Of a stretch of DNA of 64,000 nucleotides, positions 14,301 to 26,300 are shown piece by piece. Below the pieces are notes generated by a model. That model did no database searches. It worked only from the letters and a program-made list of their open reading frames with translations, and had not been told where the DNA came from. A program made the position numbers and the translations under genes. This DNA is from Paracentrotus lividus (lineage: Eukaryota; Echinodermata; Echinoidea; Camarodonta; Echinidae): the NCBI GenBank assembly GCA_940671915.1, contig CALNVZ010003426.1, positions 38,765,845 to 38,829,844 of the forward strand, in the 5' to 3' direction. How positions within the stretch are numbered: position 1 is the first letter of the stretch; each line of letters starts with the position of its first letter.

Positions 14301-17300
14301 GTGACATGGCAAGTAATGCTTATTTAGAAGCTTTAGAGGCAATTGTCATCAAAGCAAGTATAACCCAGACCTACAATGGTAGCTAATATGCGAACTTAAT
14401 TTAATTATCAACGTTTATGATTTTTATGCAGGGCTTGAGAAGACAGTTCAGTGGAGCCGTACCGTTAGAAGATCAAGAGAAGTTCTCTAAAGCTATGATT
14501 CAACTCAGACTCGATAAGGAGAGGATGGAGAAAGAAATGAAAGTTGTGAGTATAATCAATTGAGGGAAAATGTAAAGGTTCAACTACCTACTACTACCAT
14601 GAGTAATTTCCACTCAATTTATATGACGCTGCTGCCGCTATGAACAATTTGACATTGGCTTTTTAATTTTGTCAGGATATTTGCAAAGATTGTATGAGAA
14701 TTTTAGATCCATGTTTATTTTATGATCAATTTAATTTTTAATTAAATTTTATGTTGTTAAAATTGGACAAACACATTTTCCAAGATTGCATTATTTTGAA
14801 TAGCTGTCACCTGATCCTGTGTTGTTGTTTCCAGAGCTTGAAAAACAAAATTTCAAAATGAAAAGCATATCCTTCAAAAAAACAAGTGGCCTTCTATGCA
14901 AAACATATATTTTCTCTTTTAAGTTTGCCTATTGAAAACAGCTCTACTTTGTTGATGCCCATACTTTATTCTTATTTATTTCCAGCTGAAGCATGAAAGA
15001 GAAAAAGTGTCTGAGCAGTTTGCTGATCTTGAGCTGAAGCACTCCGGTCTACAGGAGCTTATGCAGACTCTGAAGGATAGCAGGGGAGCAGCGAAGGTTG
15101 CCGAGTGGCATGCTAAGATGCAGGAGACCAGACTGCAGGATATGAAGCTCAATAGACAAATTACAAGATTACAGCAACAGGTAGGTAGTTCTTTATCTTC
15201 TTCTAGTTGTTCTAACACCTATATGGAGTGCAGCTGCAGTAGATACCACCCTCCTCTGAAAACTGTATGCGCTAATATATTCGCTTACAGATATTTTCGC
15301 GATTTTGGACTTGTTTGGAAAATTCGCGAGTGGATAATTTCGAGATTTTTGTGATGTTTTCATGACTATCAATAGCATTAACCTGAAGTGGAAATTTTCA
15401 CAAAGATTGACTCGAGGAATTCGCGAAAATAAAACCCCTGCGAAAATAACCACTTATACAGTAACAGCATGGAAGGTGTTTACCATTTGCTAATCTTTAC
15501 TGAAATTGAAATTGTAAAGGTTATATTGACATTAAACATCATAGACTGAAGTTCCAATTGGATTTAATGAATAGATGTTACATAAAAGCAAGAAAATTCA
15601 CAAGAATAGTAGGGTATGGACAATTTTAGACAATTTTTCTTTGACTTTTGCTTTCTTATCTGGTTGGAATCCTTTTCAGGACTCTATCGAGAAAGATATC
15701 CTCTACTCTAATTTCTACGCGCTATCTCGCCCATCCATTTCTAATCTCCATTCCCTCCTCCACTCTCTCAACAGTCCTTTTCAGGACTTACCACATGGTG
15801 AATCATAAACCTCATGAATGAAACATAATAAATGTGAGAAAAGGGATTTGATTTGACATTACCAAGACAAGTGAGATTAGTATTTCAAATTTATTTATGT
15901 ATCCTAGTGAGATGGTCATACTTTTTTTTATGAGGTGAAAGTAGCAGCTGTGCCCTTAATGAGGCAGTCTACAGTTGATGTGGAGTGTAGCCTCTTTCAT
16001 CAATTACTCTTGGAGTTGTTGTTGTCCTTTGACTGTTTTATCAATAATACATAATTTCCCTAAACCTTTTGCAGGTGAAGTATTTTGAAAACATGGTGAC
16101 GACCCACGAGCAGGCAGTGACAAGCCTGGAGCAGGAGAATGTGCACATTAACAGACAAGCAGAGGAAAGACAGTTGCTATGGGAACAGAGAGAGGCAGAG
16201 CTTGAGAGGATGATTGACAATCTAGAGAGACAGCAGAGAGAGATTGCAGATGCAGCGGTCAAGGTGAGCTATTCTGTCACCTGATCATTTTGTATTTATC
16301 TAGATTTCTCCTCTTTGTATTTCCAATTTAATTGTTTAATGAATTACTTGTTCCCTGTGACTTTGCTGCAATGAGTGAGTACATGTACATTTGCTTTAAG
16401 TATGAGATTACAAACTTGACTGTTTCTACTAATGCTCTATGTCTGCATTTCATGTGAATGCACAGTCAATTGATTAAATATTAAAGAAGTCAAAAAGGTT
16501 GAAATGTTTTTTTTATTCAAGCAGTGACTTCTTGCAACCATATCAAATCATTTGAAAAAAAAAAAATTAATTGAAAAGACAACTGGTTCAACATATTTCT
16601 TATTGGGCTACATGCAAATGTGTGGTTTTGTTAGAAAAAAAGAAAGAAGAAAGTCTGTTGTCAAAACTGACATGTCTTTAAGTGCTACATGTACTACATG
16701 AACGACATTTGAACAGTCTTTGAATGGGACATGCTGCATGTATATTACAACCCCCCCCCCCCCCATTCCACTGGTAGGGACCCTACTTGTATTATGTAGT
16801 TATAAAATGATTTATCTTGATTTTTATATGTGTGCTTGTATTTTTAGTTTGAGGAGGTGACAGGGTCACTTCCAGACCCCAGTCTACCGGTAGCTAACCA
16901 GCTAGAGTACTCTATCAGGACTATTAAGACTCATGTCAAGACTATACTCGACACAAGGGCTGAGATAAAAACACTTCAGAAGGTAAGGAGTATGATTAGT
17001 TGTGATGGTGGGTAGGGGGGTGGGGGTTAGCTAACACTGCAGTCTACCGATAGTCAACCAGCTGGAGTACTCTATCAGAACCATTAAGATGCATGTCAAG
17101 ACTATACTGGATACCAGGGCTGAGATTAAGACACTTACGAAGGTAAGGAGTATAATTGTAGTGTATAAGTAACATAAATGTTGTGTATAATTGTAGTGGG
17201 GGTAGTTGGTAGAAGAGGGGTAAGGTGGTATCTACCTGTCAGCCAGTTAGAGTATTCTGTCAAAAGATTAAAACATAATCATTCAAAATGTGAGATGTAA

Positions 17301-20300
17301 GATAGGTTGCTGCTGTCAACATCAGATACAGTTTTATATGTCCATCTGTTAGTGCTCAGTATTTTCAACCATTGCTCTTTGGTGTTGGTTTCTTGTTTGT
17401 GGAGAAAAAGTTTACAAATTGAATTATAAACTTTGCATTTTATAGATGTTTGAGATTTGACAACAAAATGCATCCCAACGTAATCAACAAAGAATATATC
17501 CCAAGGTATTGATCCCCTTTTAATTGTTGTGTATACCTGAATCTTGACTCCTCTCTCACCCTTTCTATTTGCTTCTTTTTCTCTCTCTTTTCCTTCCTTT
17601 TCCCCACTCTCTATCTCTATCTCATCCCCTCTCTCTTTCTTCCTCACACAGAAATTGTCAGAGAAGGAGAAGAACCTCACAGAGACTGAGAGCAATCTTC
17701 TAGCGAGAGACCGTGTGATCAATGAGCTACGGATGAGACTCCCTGCATCATCTGATAGAGATGAGGTCATCAAGGATGCCATGTCTGAAGGAGTCCGCTT
17801 CAAGGACATCCATGAGACGTGTGAACATAAACAGGCTCTCAAAGTAGCACAGACTCAAATAGAAGGCTTACAGGTATGTTCATGAGACGTGTGAACACAA
17901 ACATGCTCTCAAAGTAGCACAGACTCAGATAGAAGGCTTACAGGTATGTTCATGAGACGTGTGAACACAAACAGGCTCTCAAAGTAGCACAAACTCAATA
18001 GAAGGCTTACAGGTATGTCAACCCCAAACATAATGTCGTTAAGAAATTGCATTAATCAAGAGATAGAAGTAGATATTGATATAAAGTACCAGAGCTATCA
18101 TGATTGATGTTCTATTAGGTCTCTGATATCTTCTCATGCAGATATACTATAGTTGCCCTTAATATTTGCTCTGACATCAAATATTCTTACACTTGCCCTC
18201 ACGCCAATTGCCTTTCCTTTTGTCAACATTATTGGCAGCCCAAAATGAGCCATTGTCATAGAAGCAATTAGCACTGGAAGGAAATGCACCTACAAAACTA
18301 TTGCGAGGAACCGATCAGCTAGCCAATTCCCGCCCACGGGAAGCCAGCGAGCCCGCCATTGTCTAATTTGCATACTGATTCCCGCCTGCACCATGGGCAT
18401 GCTGATTGGTGAACGTCCGACCAATCACGTAGCGGCTTAACGCACTCCTGTTATTCCGCGTTTGGTGCTTTGGATCCTCAGGATTCGTATATATAGACGA
18501 CGTTTTCAGATAATTTCCGTCACTTGATAAAGAGTTGCAGCGGCACTAGAAAGCTCGTGAACTTGTAAGCCTAGTGAACACTTTTTGCGAGAGTGATCAC
18601 GAATTTCCTAGAAAGCTAGTGAACACTTTTTGCGAGAGTGATCACAAATTTCCTTGTTGAGCATAGTAGATTGCGAGACAAATGAATACCCTCTAGCGAT
18701 TATTTTCAATTCACAATAACGAACTTATTTAGTCTTACAAAATTATCGTCAGAGTATTTGACATTCCAGCGATTGTAACATGTATAGTTTTTGTAGCAAT
18801 TATGTACATATGTATTCTAATATTGTCATATAAAGTACCTTTTTTAATTTTGGATGTTTTGTGTTTCTGTTGCAGAATCGCATACAACAGAAGGAAGAAG
18901 CTTTGCAGAAGTACATTGACCTCTTGGAACAATCACGGAAGGTAATTTTTTATCCTTGTTTTAGAATTTATTAGTGGAAAGGATATATTTTTGTAGACTT
19001 TTTATTTATTTGACAAAGAATTCAGCGTTGATTGTTTGGTTGATTGGGTTTTAACAGACGTGTATTAATCAAATATGACTTGGACTGACCTTCAACGTCT
19101 CCATCCAAAAGATATGACTGGGATTCGAACCTGGTTCGGGTCCTTGTCAGTTTGTAGGCGAATGCAGAAAATGGACAGTGAACGTACCGCTCGATCGACT
19201 CCTGCTTTTATCAATTTTGATCAACTATATTGCTGAATTGTTATGGTATTTGTTTCTTCATTTTACAGGAATCAGCTGATGAGAGTGGGCGTTACATGAC
19301 GGAGATACATGATCTACAGCTCAAGCTACATGCTCAAAATGACCTTGCTTTCAACAAGTTCAAGAAAGCTGCTATGGTATGTTTATGTAGAGGTGTAGTG
19401 GTTTACAATTTAGATGCCAAGGTCATGTGTTTAAGCACCTATTTGGCTTTGATATCATTTGGCAAGGTCTCCATGTATGTTTGCCACTCTTTAATGATGT
19501 GACATACTGGGGGGCTAAGTTTTTATTCCTACCACTTTTTCGAATCATGTGTATGTGCAAATAGGTTATTCACTTATAGACGATTATAAAAAGCTTTGAA
19601 ACACCAATGCTGACAGCTCCGCCCCATAGGTGAATTGGTAGAAAAACGAACTGTTGATCTAGCGATTCTGGTTTGATTCTTGAACTTGCCATTGTTTTTG
19701 TGTTCTTAATAGTTTTTTTGGGGGGGATTTATTTCGTAAGTTTAGGGTTAGGGATATTTGGATGGATATGGTAACACTTATAAGAAGGACTAGGGTTAGG
19801 ATTAAGGTATAGCAAAGTAAGGAGAAAAAAGTGGTAGGGCAAAAAAGTTTGCATACTGGGCACCTGTGAAAAGAATTCCTTAACAACTGCGCGCTGAAAT
19901 TGGTAGCCAATAGTTACAGCAGGGCAAGAGAGAACATAAGCATCAAACTTGAATCAACCTGTTATCTTGACCCAAGTGAAATAATTTATGCTGTAAAATT
20001 GTTGTTAAATATAACTATCTGGCACAATGGAAAAAAATTGTGCCAAAACTAATGAACCAATTCCAAACTGAACCTTACCTTAGACCTTAGTTCATTCCAT
20101 CCACATGTGGACATTGATCCGCAAGGGTCCGCCACCGACGTCGATCCTGGGCGATGAGGTGAGGACAGCTTCATTCCTGTTGGTGTCTCGTTCTGACAGG
20201 TCCCTATCAATCGTTCTACACCATGTTAAATGTGGTCTTCCTCTCTTCCTTCTTCCTTTCCTGGGTTTCCATGTGAGGGCCGTCCTGACAATGTTGTTTT

Positions 20301-23300
20301 CTGGCATCCTAAGGACGTGACCCAACCACGTCAGCCTTCGTTTTGTAATTACTTGGCTGAGGAGCTTTTGTTTTGTTTGATTCCTGACATATTCGTTTGT
20401 GATGTGGTCCCTCCATGAAATATTAAGAATCCTTCTTAAGCATCTGTGGTGGAAAGCATCTAGCTTTTGCCTGTCCTGTACTGTCATTTCCCAGGTTTCA
20501 CTGGCATATAGGAGGATTGATTGGATGGTAGCTACATACACCCTCACCTTGGTTTGCATTCTGATGTTCTTGGCTTTCCAAATGGTATACATACTCCCAA
20601 AAATTGACTGGGCCTTTCCGATCCTTCTATGTATCTCCTCCGAGCTTTTCCCGTTGTTATTTATTGTGCTGCCGAGGTATTGGAATGTATTCACCTTCTC
20701 TATTGTCTCACCGCCGATGGTTATTTGGGTTGTATTCTGGCCTATTTCCATTACCTTACATTTTTTCTTGTTAAACCTGAGACCAATCTTGTTCAATATT
20801 TCCTGTGTTTTATCTGTACACATTTGGAGATTATCTTGGTTTGGGTCCAAGAGCGCAATATCATCAGCAAAGTCGAGATCAAACAGTTTGCTTTGTCCAT
20901 AATGAATACCTGTTGCCGTTTGCTCTACCCGTCTCATTCCGTAGTCGATGACAAGGAGGAACAGGAAGGGTGACAGGATGTCCCCTTGTTTGACTCCTGT
21001 GGTAATTTCAAATGATTCCGTATTCCCCTTTTCCATCTGGATGCAGCTCTTACTGTCAGCGTAGAAAGCTTTCATAATCCCAATGATTTTATCTGGAATT
21101 CCATAGGATTTGACGATTGCCCACATTACTCTCCTTTTCACGCTATCGAAGGCTTGTTTGAAGTCAACAAACATGATTGACAGTGATTGTTGGAATTCCC
21201 TTGTCATCTCTATCACTCTCTTAATAGTGTGTATTGCACCAGTACATGAGCGCCCCTTACGAAACCCAAACTGTTGTTCTCTAAGTTGTGGGTCCACTAC
21301 CTTATAGATTCTCCCAAGTACAACACTTGCCATGACTATGCCAGTAACAGCTAGAAGCGTCACTCCCCTCCAGTTTGCACAGTTAGTTAGATCTCCCTTG
21401 TTTGCTAGCCTTACTATCAGTCCAGTTTGCCATTCCTTTGGTATTTTTTCATTTTGCCATATCAGGTTGCACAGGCGGCATAACTCTGCTATTGCAGTCT
21501 CATCCAAATATTTGAGCATTTCTGGATGAATTCCGTCTAGCCCTGGTGCCTTGTTATTTTTAAGTCTCTTTAGGGCACGTTTTATCTCTTCTATAGTTAC
21601 TTCACCAGTGTTGATATCTAGTTCTTCTGTCTCTGTTGGATCGATGTCTATTTCCTCTTCTGGAGGTGGTTGGTTGAGAATTTCTTTGAAGTGCTCAACC
21701 CATCTAAGTTCTACCTCTTCTGGTGTTTTAAGTGGTTCACCATGTTTCCCCTTCACTGGAAGATTAGATTTTCTTTTAGTTCTACCTGACATTTCTTTCA
21801 CAATCTTGTAGACAGTTCTGGTGTAATTTCTGGAAGCTGCATTTTCGGCTTCTTGGGCTTTGTTTTCATACCATCTTTCCTTGTCTCTCCTACATTTCTT
21901 CTTCACTATTTTATCAAGTTTCTTGTATTTTTCTTCATCCTCTGTTTTCCTAGAAGACAGATACCTTGTCCTCTGTTCTTTCCTTTCATCTATGGACTTC
22001 CAGGTATCATCAGAGATCCACTGTTCTTTACGGGTCCCTCTTTTAAGTCCCACTGTTGATTCTGTGGCATCTTTAACTGTCTTTTGAAAATGATTCCATA
22101 CACTGTCCAAGTCTTCTTCGTTCCCTTCAAGATCATCTGTAAGTATCGCAAATCTATTCTGTAGTTCGAGTTTGAATTTTTGCTGAATTTCTTTGTCTTT
22201 AAATTTTCCAACATCAAATTGTTTATTTCTTGTAACTTTCTTCTCCTGTCTCTTGAACTTAATTTTCAAGAGTCCCTTTAGCAGGTAGTGGTCACTGTTG
22301 ATATCCGCCCCTCTAAAAGACCTGGTATCCTGTAGTGATGATTTCCAGCGCTGGCTGATACAAATAAAGTCAATTTCATTTGTCGTTTGCCCATCTGGAG
22401 AACGCCATGTCTTTTTGTGAATGTCTTTGTGTTTAAAGAAAGTGTTTCCAATGCACAAGCCATTTTCTGCACACATTGTGAGAAGTCTTTCTCCATTATC
22501 TGTAGTACAATCTCCTGTTGTATGTGGACCTATTACTTTCTCCCATCCTCTCCTTGACTGTCCAATCTTGAACAATAATGATTAAGTTCTGTCCATGCGA
22601 GCTCAATTTTTTGTTTTGGTCTGTTGTTAAACATCTACATGTAGTTGCTACTTGATTATAACATTGCTCCATCATCTACATTGTATCAAGTAATTACCCA
22701 GGTTCTGTATTTCAACTTTAGGACCTAGCCAACAAGCCTGCCCCACCAGTCCCAGGGAGCAAGGAGTTTGCCCGACTACAGGAGCTGGAGGACCTGGTAG
22801 CCCAGCAGGATAATGCTCTTGCTGCTATGTCAGTCAAACTCAAGGCTGCTCATACTGAGGTGGCTAAATGGAAAGACGTCCTAAACAGGAAGACGAAAGA
22901 ATTTCAGAGGAAAACAGAAAAGTAAAAATATACATATTTATGATGTTTGTTTGTTGGAATAACTTGTTTACAATTAAGAACAAAAATATATAGAGAGAAT
23001 CAAGGCAGGTAGAGAGGAAAAGTGTTAGAGAAATAGAAAGAGAGTAGAAAAGTAGTTTTTGTTGAGATGAAGTTTCAAGTTGTGTCACTATTTTTGGTAA
23101 TAACACTTTTTCTCTTGAAAAATGATGTATATCTGACTATTGAGATTTATTTTCCCAAGAAAAACACAACAACATGTATTTGTGATTATTGACTATACAA
23201 TGACCCAGACAAAATTTCACAAATACACAATCCTTGATTTTTTTGCAAAATACACATGTACTTGCAAATATATGGTGAAGCTACCATTGAAATGATACTA

Positions 23301-26300
23301 AGCAAAGTTTGATTTTTTGTCATTTGATGTTCTATTTTGTTTTCTTCAACGTATCAGACTTACAGCAGAGCACAACGCCCAGATCACAAAGCTAGAAGCG
23401 GAGATCTCCAATCATCTACAGACCATCACGGAGAAAGAAGCCGAGATTGAGCGTTTAGAGTCAGATATTAGTCAGCAGAGGGCAGCAAACTCCAAGGCAC
23501 CAACCACGACCATGAAGAACATGGTAGAGAGACTTAAGAATGAACTTGCTCTCAAAGAGAAACAGCATAAGGTATGTTCGTGTCGAATTTACTTAGTTCC
23601 ATGTATAACATATTTTTGTCTGGATTCTGAGCCATAATGTAATGAATAGTCAATGTTTTCCTGATTTTGGACTAGTTGGGTAAAACCACAAGTGAATGAT
23701 TTCACTATTTTTGTGATGTTTACATTAATATAAATAGCGTTATATTAAAATGGAAACTTTTGTGAGGGCAAACTTGCGAGAGAAAAAAAAAAGCACCATG
23801 GAAATCACTACTAGTTTATTATGGACTAGAGATTCTTTTAAAGATGTTAGACTATGCCATTGATGGAGTTCCATACAATCATTTTCATGTCAGTAATACT
23901 TAGCCAGGCATTGTTACAGCTTCGTGCGGACATGGCAGACATCACTCAACAGAACGCCAAAGCTCAGGCCTCATATCACCATTTCCATGTTATCATTTCC
24001 TCAATTTGCAGTCACTGAGCCAGGCATTGTTACAGCTGCGTGCTGACATGGTGGACACCGCCCAACAGAACGCCAAAGCTCAGGCTTCAGATCAGGAGCA
24101 ACAGATCAACGTCCAGAAACTGATTGAGAAGGAAACCAAGAAAATGAAAGATGTTTTGGAGGAGACTCAGGCAAGGTTGGACCAGGCTAGGAGGGATGTC
24201 AAGAAGTTCAAAGGTCAAGTGTCAAATGTCACCAAAGAATTGGAGCAAGTCAAAGAGGTGAGCCTGAATAATAGGTCCCTACTTGTATTGCAACAACTAA
24301 TTTCATATTTTCGCTAATAGTGCCAAGGGGTGTTTTATCAAGTCATTCATAGAGTTACGAATGACTGGAACGCAATCTTGCATATTAGATGTTCGATTTA
24401 TCAGAAATTTTTTGTACTGAAACTATTAAAAAACTGCTTGGGTATGATAAATGTGAAAGTTTTCCTTACCATTGAAACACAATTCCAGAATCCAATAAAC
24501 TGTTAAAGAACAACGTAGACAGTTTGTATCACATTTTGCTACCCATATTTAAACTAAATATTTAAGCTACATGTATGGCTTAACTTAAGACACCTTTGTG
24601 AATACTGACCTTAGTTGCCAGTGCATCAATTTTATAATACATGTATGACCATGGTTGAATATGTATATGATTCCATATTGGTGTTCTGATAACAGGACTT
24701 GGAGAAGAAGAACAGGAGACTGAACAAGATGGAATCAGAGAAGGATGATCTTGGTAAAGAAGTAGAGGTCTTGAAGCTACAGACAACTCAACAGGTAATA
24801 TATATACTACATTCACAGTTATTTTTGTGCGATTAATTTCTTTTGCGCTGAGCAGCCTCATAGCATGTTCACATGTTCTTGAATTCGCGCTGCATGTTCG
24901 TAATCACACAATTGAACCGTCCCAATATGTTTACATAAAAAATCATGCTCACATATACGCAGGTTTTTAAATTCGAGCCTGCTATGAGAGGAATAGTGGT
25001 TTTATAGGCTCAAGGGGACCTCCCAACCTGCTATGACCCGAGGCGTAAGTCAATATATTTTATATGCCGAAACACAATGAGATCTAAAATAATCTACATC
25101 AACTAAGTTAGGCCTAACTTAGATCTAACATTATGTAGCAAGCCAACCTGCAGGCCCCCCATCGGCACCGGGGACGGGGCCCTGCAACAACATGCCACAT
25201 AACAGTCATTTGTTGCTCGCCGCAAATATCGGTATTCCACTTACAGCTAACTGCAGATTTGCTGTTCTTCCTGTCCAAATGGAAAAAGATTAGCCTCTGA
25301 TGTTTTGCTTTAAATACTAGTTTGAACCCATTGGGGACTGAGCCCGAATATATTCGGGCTGAGGTCTATGGGAAATGCGTGTTATAGCCAAATCAGCTCG
25401 TCTCCAACAGGTTAACAAACATGGCTATATCGGGCTAAACTAAACACTTGTCTGAAAATCAGGGATCTATTCTATCAATGTTTACGACGAAAAAATTTGT
25501 GTGCGCTAGCTGCCCGTCCGCTGGTTAATTGCATGCGCAAGCTGTCTAAAGATATCCACTAAATAGGGCTGCAAATTTTGCTACTTTTTGCACGTAAACA
25601 AACGGGGATCGTGCTAGACATGGAAAAAGTATTATAAGAAATTCACTATTGACTGGTAAAACCGGGAAAAATGACTATGGCGGCCATAGGTCAGATTATG
25701 ACTTCACTTTCAACCAATCAGAAGACAGGATTATTAAAGATTCTTAAAATGAGGTATAAAACAAAAAATAGTAACATTACTATTAAACCCTGATTATGAC
25801 ACATTTTGTTAATATTTTTGTTTGTAGGAACCTGAGAGAGACGTAGGAGATATTGATGAGGTATCAGCTTTGAAGAGGAGAGTTCGTCATCTAGAAGCTC
25901 AGGTTATCAGCAGCAAGAAGATGACAGAGACTGGTAGCAAGAAAGAACAGGTGGGTAGATCCTAAGATAAGGAACTAGACCACTTCTCTGTCTCTCTCTG
26001 GTATTACTGTTTTCCCCTTCCTCATCCCTTTATCCTTTACCTTTGCTCACTATTCCTGGTTTATATCAACTTGGTCTAACAGGAATTGGTCCAACTATCT
26101 GATTTTCTAACACCACATGGGCTGAACCCATTTGGTCTACTAACCACTATTAACAGTTTGGTCTAATTTTCCTTTGGTCTCATACATACTTGGTATAATG
26201 ACTGTCTAATTGTCTAATACAACTTGGGCTGAACCTGTTTGGTCTACTAACCACTACTAACAATTTGGTCTAATTTCCCTTTGGTCTCATACATACTTGG

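Noticed and set aside
17279..17842. 187-codon minus-strand frame
   Set aside because: Half of it is the antisense of exon 19 and the rest is a T/C-rich intron; no domain and no splice logic.
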